Made by a program: the position numbers and the translations under genes. A stretch of DNA of 60,643 nt from Anaerostipes hominis (ex Lee et al. 2021). Its GTDB lineage: Bacteria > Bacillota > Clostridia > Lachnospirales > Lachnospiraceae. The notes under the pieces were generated by a model. The model was not told the origin of the DNA. It was given only the letters and a program-made list of their open reading frames with translations, and searched no databases. Positions 9,163 to 17,862 of this stretch are shown one piece after another. How positions within the stretch are numbered: the stretch's first letter is position 1; every line of letters begins with the position of its first letter. The DNA is taken from assembly GCF_002270485.1 (NCBI RefSeq), contig NZ_NQOG01000015.1:1-60643 (forward strand), read 5' to 3'.

Positions 9163-11130
9163 ATGAAACGTTCGAAAGAGAAGTTTTATATGAAACAGAT
9201 TTTAGGTTGTATCATGGACGGCGAAATCATGGCGACCGGGAAAATTGCAAAAGAAGTCGGACTCTCTGAAAAATCCGTAAGAAATAAACTTAATGAACTG
9301 GATGATTTTTTAACTCAAAATAATCTTGGAATTATTCAGAGAAAACCAAGAGTAGGTATTTGGCTGGAGATATCAGAAGAAAAAAAAGAAAAATTGGAAG
9401 CCTATCTGGATCGGCCGGGAGAACTTCAGTTAGAATCTTATAATCCGAAAGAACGAGTTACGGAAGCTTTAAAGGTTTTATTTAATTTACGACCGTGGCA
9501 GACAATTACTACACAGAAGTTATCAGAGAAACTATATTTAAGTGTTCCAACAATGCTGAAGGTAATGAAAGAATGTGAAGAATGGCTTAGTTACTATAAC
9601 ATCAAACTGGTAAACGAAAGAAGTCGCGGATATCGATTGTTAAGCAGAGAAAATGAATATCGGATTGCATTGAGGAATCTGATGATGGAACGAAGTACCT
9701 CGGCTACAATTAATCAGAATCTGGATTATTTTTTTCCGAACATTGATGTATCAACAGTGCGAAAATGTATCATACAGGCAGAAAACGAATGGGATTATCG
9801 ATTTACAGATGAATCATTTTATGAAATTCTTATTTACTGTTGTATAGCATATCAGAGAAAAGAGTTCGACAATCCATTGATGATGGAGAATCATATGGAA
9901 GAACTGGAAATTCTTCAAAAATATAATGAGTATGCGTTTACTGTAGCTATCTTTGAAAAATTGGAAGAAGTATTCCATGTACGCTTTTCCCAGGAAGATA
10001 TTCTTTTTCTTTCCATACAGATTCTATGTTCAAAATTTATAGGAATTTCAGAGATTGAAATTACACTGGAACAAGTAAAAAAATATGACAATCAGCTGGT
10101 GAAATTTGTGGATCGGCTGCTGACGGTCATTGGAAACATTATGAATGTAGATTTAGTATCGGACCAGAAAGTAAAAGAAAGCCTTATTGTACATTTGAGA
10201 CCGACCATTTTCCGACTGCGATACGGAACCCCGCAAAGCAATGATTTAATCGATTTTATTAAAAAAGAGTATAAAAACGTATTTCGGGCAAGCTGGGCAA
10301 TTAGTATTCTGTTTGAAGAGTGTTACAATGTACAGATTACCGAAGATGAAATCGGATACATCGTTTTGTATATTCAGGCGGCAATTGAGCGGAAGATACA
10401 TCAGTACAAGGCAATCTTACTGACGAATTTCAATATGGGACATGCGCAGTTGATGAAAGAAAGAATTAAAAAGGTTGTTCCGGAAATTAGAAGTCTGGAA
10501 ATTGTCAGTACCCATGATTTTAAATTGGATGATTATTATGATATTGATATTATCATCTCATCAAAAGAAACAAAAGTGAAAGACAAACGAATTGTAGTAA
10601 TTCCTAATATTTTAAGTGAAAATGGTATTCTTGCTTTAAGAAATTATCTGGACACTATTAACTCTAATGTAAGTGAGAATCCTTTTTCTCCAGAATGTTG
10701 TCTGCTGTTTTCTCCAGAACTGATTTTCACACACATGAAGGTTCAGTCAAAGGAAGAAATCTTAAAAGTTATGTCAGATGCCATGAAAGAAAAGGGCGTT
10801 GTGACAGAAGAATTTTTTGATACGGTAATGGAGAGGGAAAATAAGACAACAACAACGATAGGCAACGGTGTCAGTCTTCCCCATGGTTCACCTGCTGCAG
10901 TTAACGAATCCAAGGTTGCAATAGCAATTCTGGATGAGCCAGTGATGTGGGACGATGAGCCAGTGGAAGTAGTATTTCTACTTGGATTCAAGCTAATTAC
11001 CAAAGATGAAATTAACAGAATTCAGTTATTTTACAAAGAATATGTTTCATTAATTGATACAGATGAAAAAATTCTCATGTTAAAAAGTATGGAAACCAAT
11101 ATTGAAGTTTACAAATATTTAATTCAATGA
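9163..11130 (+). CDS. PRD-domain transcriptional activator with PTS EIIB- and EIIA-like domains (MtlR/LicR type)
   Basis: A 655-aa regulator controlled by PTS phosphorylation. Order: N-terminal winged helix (TGKIAKEVGLSEKSVRNKLN), a second helix-turn-helix (TTQKLSEKLYLSVPTMLKVM), two PRD modules (about residues 180-400), an EIIB-like domain whose usual Cys position reads LLTNFNMGHAQ and so lacks the phosphorylatable Cys, and a C-terminal fructose/mannitol-type EIIA domain with its His in SLPHGSP. Start chosen at ATG 9163 (AAGGAAGA upstream) over TTG 9142. It is followed 15 bases later by a free EIIA and controls, by inference, both its own operon and the EIIB operon through shared boxes. Confidence 0.85.
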   Translation: MKRSKEKFYMKQILGCIMDGEIMATGKIAKEVGLSEKSVRNKLNELDDFLTQNNLGIIQRKPRVGIWLEISEEKKEKLEAYLDRPGELQLESYNPKERVTEALKVLFNLRPWQTITTQKLSEKLYLSVPTMLKVMKECEEWLSYYNIKLVNERSRGYRLLSRENEYRIALRNLMMERSTSATINQNLDYFFPNIDVSTVRKCIIQAENEWDYRFTDESFYEILIYCCIAYQRKEFDNPLMMENHMEELEILQKYNEYAFTVAIFEKLEEVFHVRFSQEDILFLSIQILCSKFIGISEIEITLEQVKKYDNQLVKFVDRLLTVIGNIMNVDLVSDQKVKESLIVHLRPTIFRLRYGTPQSNDLIDFIKKEYKNVFRASWAISILFEECYNVQITEDEIGYIVLYIQAAIERKIHQYKAILLTNFNMGHAQLMKERIKKVVPEIRSLEIVSTHDFKLDDYYDIDIIISSKETKVKDKRIVVIPNILSENGILALRNYLDTINSNVSENPFSPECCLLFSPELIFTHMKVQSKEEILKVMSDAMKEKGVVTEEFFDTVMERENKTTTTIGNGVSLPHGSPAAVNESKVAIAILDEPVMWDDEPVEVVFLLGFKLITKDEINRIQLFYKEYVSLIDTDEKILMLKSMETNIEVYKYLIQ

Positions 11131-11145
11131 TGAGGAGGAACTATC

Positions 11146-11592
11146 ATGAATGTAAAAGATGTATTAGATGAAAGAGTAATTGACTTGAATATGAAAGCTG
11201 CAGATAAGAAAGAAGCTATTACAAATCTGGCAGGAAAGCTGAAAAATGCAGGATATATTGCAGATGTAGAATCCTATGTGAAAGATATTTATCTTCGCGA
11301 ATCTCAAGGGCAGACAGGAATCGGACATTATGTAGCAATTCCTCATGGAAAAAGTGATTCCGTAACACAGGTTGGAATTGCCATTGGAAAAATGGAAAAT
11401 GAAATTGAGTGGGAGACACTGGATGGAAAGGGTGTAAAACTGATTTTTTTGTTCGCAGTAGGAAATGACAATGAAAATGCGAAGACACACTTAAAGCTGT
11501 TGGCAGAAGTAGCAAGAAATCTTGGAAATGATGAAGCTGTTGAACAGCTGCTTTCTGCAAAAACAGTGGAAGATATAAAAGCAGTATTTTAA
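11146..11592 (+). CDS. PTS fructose-type EIIA component
   Basis: A 148-aa cytoplasmic phosphotransfer protein of the fructose/mannitol EIIA family (PTS_EIIA type 2). The phospho-acceptor His is in HYVAIPHGKSD (about residue 67); the C-terminal half carries FLFAVGNDNENAKTHL. It passes phosphate from HPr to the EIIB at 11849. GAGGAGG upstream. It shares a transcript with the PRD regulator, 15 bases upstream, and is closed off by a terminator, so EIIA and EIIBC are in separate transcription units. Confidence 0.88.
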   Translation: MNVKDVLDERVIDLNMKAADKKEAITNLAGKLKNAGYIADVESYVKDIYLRESQGQTGIGHYVAIPHGKSDSVTQVGIAIGKMENEIEWETLDGKGVKLIFLFAVGNDNENAKTHLKLLAEVARNLGNDEAVEQLLSAKTVEDIKAVF

Positions 11593-11633
11593 TCTAGGGA
11601 AAATTTAAAATTCAATGCTTAAAACATTCATAA

Positions 11634-11668
11634 AAAGATCATCGGATTCCCGGTGGTTTTTCTTTTAT
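11634..11668 (+). terminator. Terminator after EIIA
   Basis: AAAGATCATCGG and CCGGTGGTTTTT pair throughout when G-U pairs are allowed, followed by a T-run. Confidence 0.7.
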
Positions 11669-11690
11669 GAACTATTTACAGCTTAAAAAT

Positions 11691-11765
11691 TACCGTATTA
11701 AAATGCCCGGAAAAACAAAAAAATAAAAAAAACAGAAAAAAAGTGCCACATTAAAAAGCCCTTAA
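11691..11765 (+). promoter_or_regulatory. Tandem operator boxes upstream of the EIIB-EIIC operon
   Basis: TACCGTATTAAAATGCCCGG starts at 11691 and TGCCACATTAAAAAGCCCTT at 11744, 53 bases apart and on the same face of the helix. The near box starts 50 bases before the TACTAT -10 at 11794, the same geometry as in front of the PRD regulator gene. Confidence 0.65.
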
Positions 11766-11793
11766 TCAATGAACACAGAAAGAATATCCATGC

Positions 11794-11799
11794 TACTAT
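11794..11799 (+). promoter_or_regulatory. -10 element of the EIIB operon
   Basis: TACTAT at 11794-11799, with no good -35; placed at a fixed 50-base distance from the upstream box. Likely activator-dependent. Confidence 0.45.
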
Positions 11800-11848
11800 T
11801 TTAGTGTAAGGAATAACAAATAGGAACTATGAAAGGAGATGTTAAATT

Positions 11849-12160
11849 ATGAAAATTGTTGCAGTTGCAGCATGTACATCAGGTATTGCACATACGTACA
11901 TTGCGAAAGAAAAATTAATTCGTGCTGCTGAAAGTATGGGACACACCATTAAGGTGGAGACACAGGGTACAATTGGTATCGAAGATGAATTAACAGCAGA
12001 TGAGGTGAAAGAAGCTGACATTGTAATTCTGGCAGTGGATATTGCAATTACTGGAACAGAGCGCTTTGAAGGAAAACCTACAATTAAAGTACCTACAAAT
12101 GTGTGTGTGAAGGCACCCAAGCAATTAATTCAGAAAATTGAAAATGAATTGAAAAAGTAA
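11849..12160 (+). CDS. PTS fructose-type EIIB component
   Basis: A 103-aa cytoplasmic domain with the phospho-Cys loop AACTSGIAHTYIAKEKL (Cys about residue 10), typical of fructose-specific EIIB. It takes phosphate from EIIA and hands it to the incoming sugar. GAAAGGAGATG upstream. First gene of an operon with EIIC, two aldolases and a kinase, each 9-28 bases apart. Confidence 0.88.
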   Translation: MKIVAVAACTSGIAHTYIAKEKLIRAAESMGHTIKVETQGTIGIEDELTADEVKEADIVILAVDIAITGTERFEGKPTIKVPTNVCVKAPKQLIQKIENELKK

Positions 12161-12178
12161 CAAAGGAGAAGAGAGATT

Positions 12179-13267
12179 ATGAAAAAAATAGGAGCAGAAT
12201 TAAAACAACATGCGTTGACTGCTATTTCATACATGCTGCCATTGGTTGTAGCATCAGGATTATTAATTGCAGTTGGTAACTTAATGGGTGGAGAAAATGT
12301 AACAGAATTATCAAAAATGACAATTCCAAATGCATTGACTTCTCTTGGTGTTTTAGGAATGGGATTATTACCATCATTTATTGCAGGGTATATTTCTTAT
12401 TCTATTGCTGATCGCCCTGGTATTGCACCTGGTTTCTTAATGGGACAAATTGCTTCATTCTTGGGAGCTGGATTCTTAGGTGGTATGATCGGTGGTTACC
12501 TGGTTGGATATATTGCATTATTTATTAAAAAGAATTTGAAAGTTCCAAAATGGGCAGAAGCTCTTATGCCAATGATGATTATTCCAACATTATCTGCAAT
12601 TATTGCCGGATTGATTATGTTCTTTGTTATTGGAAATCCAATTGTATGGGCAACAAACGCATTAACAAACTTTATTACAGGGTTAGACCAGTCTTCTAAA
12701 GGAGTATATGGCTTTGTTATCGGAGCATTAGGGTGTATTGACTTTGGTGGACCAATCAGTAAGGTGCCAAACCTGATTTGTGATGGTTTGCTTCTGGAAG
12801 GAATTACAGAACCTGAAGCAATCAAAGTGTTAGCAGCTATGGTTCCTCCTCTGGGAGTTACATTCTCATTAGTATTATCTAAATTTATGAAAAAACCTAT
12901 TTATTCTTCTCAGGAAGTAGAAAATATCAAAATTGCATTTCCGATGGGATTATGTATGATTTCTGAAGGTGTTATTCCAATTGCGATGAACGATTTAATT
13001 CGTACAGTGATTTGTACAGCAACAGGTTGTGGAATTACAGGAGCGATTAGTTTTTCATTGGGTGTAGGAAGTAAAGTACCGTCTGGAGGAGTCTTTGTTA
13101 TTCCAGCAATGTCAAATCCAATCGCTGCACTGATTGCTTTACTGGCAGGTACTGCAGTAACGGGCGTATTGTTAGTTTTAATTAAGAAGAAAAAAACAGA
13201 AGTTGACGAGCCGGTTGCAGATGAAAAAGAAGAGGAAATGGATTTATCAGGAATCAGCATTTCATAA
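12179..13267 (+). CDS. PTS fructose-type EIIC permease
   Basis: A 362-aa membrane permease of the fructose EIIC family. It starts KKIGAELKQHALTAISYMLP, contains about 9-10 hydrophobic segments and the family's conserved stretch GCIDFGGPISKVPN and EGITEPEAI, both in the substrate-binding region. It moves a hexose or ketose across the membrane while EIIB phosphorylates it, usually at C1 for this family. The sugar is not fixed by sequence; the downstream kinase and aldolases point to a ketose that must be phosphorylated twice and then cleaved. Confidence 0.87.
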   Translation: MKKIGAELKQHALTAISYMLPLVVASGLLIAVGNLMGGENVTELSKMTIPNALTSLGVLGMGLLPSFIAGYISYSIADRPGIAPGFLMGQIASFLGAGFLGGMIGGYLVGYIALFIKKNLKVPKWAEALMPMMIIPTLSAIIAGLIMFFVIGNPIVWATNALTNFITGLDQSSKGVYGFVIGALGCIDFGGPISKVPNLICDGLLLEGITEPEAIKVLAAMVPPLGVTFSLVLSKFMKKPIYSSQEVENIKIAFPMGLCMISEGVIPIAMNDLIRTVICTATGCGITGAISFSLGVGSKVPSGGVFVIPAMSNPIAALIALLAGTAVTGVLLVLIKKKKTEVDEPVADEKEEEMDLSGISIS

Positions 13268-13295
13268 GGTACCAGATTAGAAAGGAAATTGTAAA

Positions 13296-14150
13296 ATGTA
13301 CGTATCAATGAAGGGGATGCTTGAAAGAGCAAATGAAGGTAATTATGCAGTTATGGCGATTAATTGTTTCAATATTGAAACGGCCAGAGCGGTGATTCAG
13401 GCAGCACAGTCATTAAGAGCACCAATTATTGTAAACATTGTGCAGGAACATATGGTAAATCACTGTGATAGTGATTTGATTGCACCGATTGTAAAAAAAC
13501 TTGCCGAGAGAGCTAGTATAGAGGTGGCGTTGAACTTTGATCATGGAGAAGAAGTTGGATTATTAAAGAAAGCACTTGCAGATGGATATTCCAGTGTTAT
13601 GGTAGACGCTTCCAGATATGATCTGGAAGGAAATATTAAAATGACCAGAGAAATCGTGGAGTTCGCAAAACAGTTTGATGCCAGTGTCGAAGGGGAAATC
13701 GGATGCATGGGTGCAAGTGATGGGGATAACTATACAGATGATGATATGAAAACAAATCCAGATGAAGCACTGCGCTTTGCACAGGAAACCGGAATTGACG
13801 CATTAGCAATTTCTTTTGGAAGTTCCCATGGAAACTATCCAGAAGGTTATGTACCGGAATTTGATTTTGAAAGATTAAAGGAAATCAAAGAAAAGACACA
13901 GATGCCTCTGGTACTTCATGGAGGCAGCGGATCTGGGGATGAGAATATCCAAAAATGCGTCGAATACGGCATTAATAAGATTAACGTAGGCTGTGATTTT
14001 ATGAATGCCAACGTTGACAGTATTAAAAAGCATTTAAAAAAGGAACCAGATATTAACTATTGGGTCATGATGCACCAGGTGGAGATTGACAGCCAGGAAC
14101 TGGTAAAGAAATACATCAAATTATCAAAATCAGAAGGAAAATCATTATAA
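13296..14150 (+). CDS. Class II ketose-bisphosphate aldolase (first copy)
   Basis: A 284-aa zinc-dependent aldolase of the FbaA/GatY/KbaY family, which cleaves fructose- or tagatose-1,6-bisphosphate. Zinc and catalytic residues are visible in NFDHGEEVG, SFGSSHGNYP and LHGGSGSGD, with the acidic VEGEIGCMG stretch. The N-terminus reads AINCFNIETARA, a variation on the usual AFN motif. AGAAAGGAAATTG precedes the ATG. A second, different aldolase follows 22 bases later; the pair may act on different sugar isomers or as distinct subunits. Confidence 0.87.
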   Translation: MYVSMKGMLERANEGNYAVMAINCFNIETARAVIQAAQSLRAPIIVNIVQEHMVNHCDSDLIAPIVKKLAERASIEVALNFDHGEEVGLLKKALADGYSSVMVDASRYDLEGNIKMTREIVEFAKQFDASVEGEIGCMGASDGDNYTDDDMKTNPDEALRFAQETGIDALAISFGSSHGNYPEGYVPEFDFERLKEIKEKTQMPLVLHGGSGSGDENIQKCVEYGINKINVGCDFMNANVDSIKKHLKKEPDINYWVMMHQVEIDSQELVKKYIKLSKSEGKSL

Positions 14151-14172
14151 GAGATTAAAGGAGATATTTACT

Positions 14173-15042
14173 ATGTTAATGAACATGAAAGAGCTGTTAA
14201 AAGTAGCGGACGAAAAAAGATTTGCAGTACCAGCATTTAATATTGGAAGCGATCAGTTATTGAAAGCTGTGATGCAGAAAGTCAAGGAAATGAAAAGTCC
14301 TGTTATTTTGGAAATGTCACCGGATGAATTTAACTTTGTAGAAAACAGCTTAATTCAGGCTATGATTTATGAAGCATCCAAAACAGATGTACCAGTCGTT
14401 ATCCATCTGGATCATGGAGACAAATTTGAAACAGTTGTAAGAGCAATTCAGGCAGGATTTACTTCTGTAATGATTGACGCATCCAAGCTTCCATATGAAG
14501 AAAACGTAGCAGTTACACAGAAAGTTTGTGAAGTTGCCCATTTAGCAAATGTATCTGTGGAAAGTGAATTAGGAACCATCGGAACAACAGGAAACTCCAT
14601 TGAAGGCGGAACAACAGGAATCATTTATACAGATCCGGATCAGGCAAAAGATTTCGTAGAGAAGACTGGAATTGATACATTAGCTGTTGCAATCGGAACT
14701 GCACATGGAATTTATCCAAGCGATATGAAACCAGAATTACGTCTGGACATCTTACAGACATTAAAAGATACTTTGGATATCCCATTAGTATTACATGGCG
14801 GCTCCAGCAATAAAGATGAGGAAATTGCAAAAGCAGTAAAAATTGGAATTTCTAAAATTAATATTTCCAGTGATATTAAGGTCGCATTTTATGAAAAATG
14901 CAGAGAAGTATTGAATGCTCATCCAGAATACAGAGAACCTCTGGAAATCTATCCAGAACCAATCGAAGCTTGTAAAGCAGTCATTGGAGATAAGATTAAT
15001 TTATTTGACTCTGCGGATAAAGTAAAATATTACTACCAATAG
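14173..15042 (+). CDS. Class II ketose-bisphosphate aldolase (second copy)
   Basis: A 289-aa paralogue of the preceding gene, same zinc aldolase family. Motifs: VPAFNIGSDQLLK, IHLDHGDKFE (catalytic/zinc region), ESELGTIGTTGN, IGTAHGIYP and LHGGSSNKDEEI. It keeps the canonical AFN start and is closer to standard fructose/tagatose-bisphosphate aldolases than its neighbour. AAAGGAGATATTTACT upstream of ATG; an in-frame ATG six bases on is an alternative start. Confidence 0.87.
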   Translation: MLMNMKELLKVADEKRFAVPAFNIGSDQLLKAVMQKVKEMKSPVILEMSPDEFNFVENSLIQAMIYEASKTDVPVVIHLDHGDKFETVVRAIQAGFTSVMIDASKLPYEENVAVTQKVCEVAHLANVSVESELGTIGTTGNSIEGGTTGIIYTDPDQAKDFVEKTGIDTLAVAIGTAHGIYPSDMKPELRLDILQTLKDTLDIPLVLHGGSSNKDEEIAKAVKIGISKINISSDIKVAFYEKCREVLNAHPEYREPLEIYPEPIEACKAVIGDKINLFDSADKVKYYYQ

Positions 15043-15051
15043 GAAAAGCGT

Positions 15052-15945
15052 ATGAAATATGCAGTTGGAATTGATGTAGGCGGAACAAATACAAGGGTAG
15101 CCTTAATTGATGAAAATTATAAAATCATAGAACGCAGACAATTTCCGACCAATGAGGAGGAACCAGAAACAACTCTGAATGACATAAAAACAGTTATTGA
15201 CGGATTTGGATATCCAGTGGAGGGAATCGGTATTTCCTGTCCGGGACCGTTGGATTTAATCAATGGGGTTGTACTGACTCCTCCGAATCTTCCGGGATGG
15301 CATTATTTTGAACTGACCAAATGTCTGGAAGTAAAAACAGGACTGTCTGTGTATTTGGAGAATGATGGAAATTTGGCGTGCTTGGCTGAGGCAGCAATCG
15401 GAGCAGGAAAAGGAAAAGGTTATGTGCAGTTTCTGACGATTTCCACAGGAATTGGGGCAGGTTTTTGTGTAAATCAAAATATTTTCCGAGGAGCAAAGGG
15501 ATTTGCACAGGAAGTTGCCAATTCTATTTTGTGGAAAAACGGTCCATTCCAGGGGAATTTAAAGAAAGGTTCCATCGAATCCATTGCCAGCGGAACAGCT
15601 ATTACCAAGAGGGCAAATGATGCGGGACTTAGGGCAGCTCATGCTGGAGAGGTTTACCAGATGGCACAGGAAGGTAATCAGACAGCAGCGGATATCATGG
15701 AAGATGCCTATGAATATCTGTCTAGTTTCCTTGGAATTCTATATGGTGTTCTGGACCCGGATATTTTTGTGCTGGGTGGCAGCGTAGCATTAAAAGTTCC
15801 TAGATTTGTTGAAGAAATTGAGGAACGAGTGAAAGAGAAAGTATACGATGCCTTAAAAGATAATGTCCATGTAGTACCCGCAGTGTTAGGAGAAGACTGT
15901 GGATTGATTGGAGCAGCATGCCTTGTATTTCAGTCAAAGAAATAA
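15052..15945 (+). CDS. ROK-family sugar kinase without the usual zinc motif
   Basis: A 297-aa sugar kinase. The phosphate loop GIDVGGTNTRVAL (about 5-17), the catalytic-Asp segment YLENDGNLACLAEA and the TISTGIGAGF loop are typical of ROK kinases, but the Cys-rich zinc motif (CxCGxxGC) that normally follows is absent: the region reads AQEVANSILWKNGPFQG. It starts 9 bases after the second aldolase. In this operon it would phosphorylate the ketose-1-phosphate delivered by the PTS to the bisphosphate used by the aldolases. That role is inference. Confidence 0.8.
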   Translation: MKYAVGIDVGGTNTRVALIDENYKIIERRQFPTNEEEPETTLNDIKTVIDGFGYPVEGIGISCPGPLDLINGVVLTPPNLPGWHYFELTKCLEVKTGLSVYLENDGNLACLAEAAIGAGKGKGYVQFLTISTGIGAGFCVNQNIFRGAKGFAQEVANSILWKNGPFQGNLKKGSIESIASGTAITKRANDAGLRAAHAGEVYQMAQEGNQTAADIMEDAYEYLSSFLGILYGVLDPDIFVLGGSVALKVPRFVEEIEERVKEKVYDALKDNVHVVPAVLGEDCGLIGAACLVFQSKK

Positions 15946-16020
15946 AACCAATATAACTGTTAGCTATATTATCATGAAAAGACCTGAGAGATTTTGATGG
16001 GACTATCCCAAAGTTTGTAT

Positions 16021-16071
16021 AAACCTTCAAACTGATGTAAGATAATACTATTCAGTTTGGAGGTTTTATTT
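16021..16071 (+). terminator. Hairpin after the PTS/aldolase operon
   Basis: AAACCTTCAAACTGA at 16021-16035 pairs with TCAGTTTGGAGGTTT at 16052-16066 (one wobble), followed by TTATTTAT. Probably the operon terminator. The rest of 15946-16292 has a weaker AT-rich dyad near 15950-15972 and no gene I can support. Confidence 0.55.
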
Positions 16072-16292
16072 ATGGCAAGAGGCCCAGTATTTGGGAAAAG
16101 GCCATATAAAGACGATCGATTGCACTGCTGATGACTGATAAGGAAGGGAAGTTTTAAAATCGAAAGAAGGATAGATCAAAACTATTGCCGCAGATTGCTG
16201 CCAGAGTTTATTTTCTGGCCCTTTACGGTAATCATCGGGTGCAGGAGCGAATATAGTTTAAGAGCAGAATCAGACTCCAGGGAGGAACAGGT

Positions 16293-16880
16293 ATGAACAG
16301 GAGATTCAGGCAGCCAGTGACACTGGGACTGTCCATATTATTTATTTGCACTGCTTTATACTGTTATTGGGGAAGGCTGGGATACATGCATGAACTGACC
16401 TTTCTCAGCAACTTTTCCGTTGGTATTTTCTTGTTTGATACTGTTCTCTGCAGACTTTCAGGAAGGAAAGTTCCACAGATCCTGTATCTCGATTGTATGA
16501 TGTTGTTATTCCTGGTCATGATGGTCTGCACGGCATTCACAAACGAATTCAAATTTAACGGCATGTTTCTTTTTCTGCATATGCTTAACCCTGTTTTCAT
16601 GATACTTTACTATTTTCTGTTCTGCGACATGAACCGTGTACAAAAAAGCAGTCAGGTCCTAAGCGTCATGATCGTTCCGCTTCTCTATCTCATCTTTGCG
16701 GTGGCATATGGAAAAGCTACGGGGGATTATATCTATTTTTTTCTGAATATAAAAGAACACGGTTATGTCTACTGTGTTTCCTTTGTGCTAATCCTTTCTG
16801 CCGCCGTGGTGATGATGGGCTGTGCCATGTTTTGTCTGAACAGGATAATATTCAAGAATAGGAAGAAATATTGGTTTTGA
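16293..16880 (+). CDS. Membrane protein, Pr6Pr-like
   Basis: A 195-aa protein with six predicted membrane segments. The pattern resembles Pr6Pr family proteins: a Tyr/Trp-rich first loop, FLSNFSVGIFLFDT, then LFLHMLNPVFMILYYFLF with a membrane-embedded His, as in the family's LHY-P motif. No function is established for bacterial members. GGGAGGAACAGGT lies just upstream of ATG. It stands alone, between the PTS operon and a strong terminator. Confidence 0.6.
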   Translation: MNRRFRQPVTLGLSILFICTALYCYWGRLGYMHELTFLSNFSVGIFLFDTVLCRLSGRKVPQILYLDCMMLLFLVMMVCTAFTNEFKFNGMFLFLHMLNPVFMILYYFLFCDMNRVQKSSQVLSVMIVPLLYLIFAVAYGKATGDYIYFFLNIKEHGYVYCVSFVLILSAAVVMMGCAMFCLNRIIFKNRKKYWF

Positions 16881-17042
16881 GAGTTCGGGGATGCTGACAT
16901 TTCAGTATCCCGCTGTTTCCCTCTCTGTTATTTAAAAATCGTACAGACAAAATGTTCGACAGTAGTTTTACTGACGGAAAACGGGTAATCAAAGAAAAAC
17001 GCAAACTTTCATTTGTACATCTGGGACATACATAATAAATTT

Positions 17043-17074
17043 AAAAAACCTTCCTGTTGCAGGAAGGTTTTTTT
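17043..17074 (+). terminator. Strong rho-independent terminator
   Basis: AAAAAACCTTCCTG, loop TTG, CAGGAAGGTTTTTTTT. It ends the membrane-protein transcript. The rest of 16881-17330 is non-coding leader and promoter for the pyrimidine operon. Confidence 0.9.
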
Positions 17075-17257
17075 TGTTATTTTATCTATGATATTGGCTG
17101 TATTTTTAATATTTTTATGCAATTTTTTTGTTAACGGGTGGCAGTTTGTTAAAAATAAAACTAAAATTTCTTTTTTTTAAAAATACAAACAATTATTTAC
17201 TGGTAGTTTATAAAAGTTTGCATTAACTAATCTTAAGGAAAACTAAAAAATTATCTC

Positions 17258-17288
17258 TTTACTCTCCACATCGTGTATCCGATACAAT
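17258..17288 (+). promoter_or_regulatory. Putative promoter and dyad of the pyrimidine operon
   Basis: TTTACT at 17258-17263 and TACAAT at 17283-17288 are 19 bp apart, the over-long spacing used by MerR-type regulators. A perfect dyad TGTATC-C-GATACA at 17274-17286 overlaps the -10. Two MerR-type genes lie at the far end of this operon. Assignment is inference. Confidence 0.4.
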
Positions 17289-17330
17289 GAACTTAACAAA
17301 TAACAGAAACGCAATAAGAAAGGAGCAACT

Positions 17331-17783
17331 ATGAGTGTAATAATGGCCAATGCCATCGGTACCGGAATTTTCTGCTGTCTCTGGCAGGGAGTCGGCTCTG
17401 CCCTCGGGCTCGCCACTTGGATAGGATTCGTCGGATGCACGTCGTATTTTTCTGCCGGATGCGGGAAGACAGGGTTTATCAAATCGATGTGCAGCAACTA
17501 CACAGGGCTGCTGTGGGGAATGCTGATCATCCTGTCCGGCGGCATCAACAACACGATCATATTTGGAGCAGTCGTAACGGGATTCTTTTCCTGGCTGATC
17601 GTATTCCAGTCCCACATTGATGTTCTGTCTATGGTGCCCAATACGTTTATGGGAGGCTTTTCTGCATTCGCCAGCGGCGGAGATTGGAAGATGCTCTTAA
17701 TCTGTCTTCTGTTAGGCAATATTCTCGGAGTGTCCTGCGACTATTCCGGAAGATTCCTTTTTAAGAAATTCGGAAAAGAATAG
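17331..17783 (+). CDS. DUF1097 family membrane protein
   Basis: A 150-aa protein with about five hydrophobic segments and the DUF1097 (YcdZ-like) look: an early GTGIFCCLWQGVGSA segment, WIGFVGCTSYFSAG, and a central SNYTGLLWGM stretch. Function is unknown for the family. It is the first gene of the pyrimidine-degradation operon, 79 bases before preT, so a transport or membrane role linked to pyrimidines or their products is possible. AAAGGAGCAACT precedes the ATG. Confidence 0.7.
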   Translation: MSVIMANAIGTGIFCCLWQGVGSALGLATWIGFVGCTSYFSAGCGKTGFIKSMCSNYTGLLWGMLIILSGGINNTIIFGAVVTGFFSWLIVFQSHIDVLSMVPNTFMGGFSAFASGGDWKMLLICLLLGNILGVSCDYSGRFLFKKFGKE

Positions 17784-17862
17784 TGCCGGCTGAACGTCTG
17801 AATGTCCCAGTCTCAGATGGAAAACCATGAAATTGATCATATAAAAGGAGTGTGAAACAACC

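Noticed and set aside
16074-16133. Short frame MARGPVFGKRPYKDDRLHC after the PTS operon, with IS-like flanking sequence
   Set aside because: Too short, ends in stops, and I could not match it to any transposase family; only the hairpin before it is reported.
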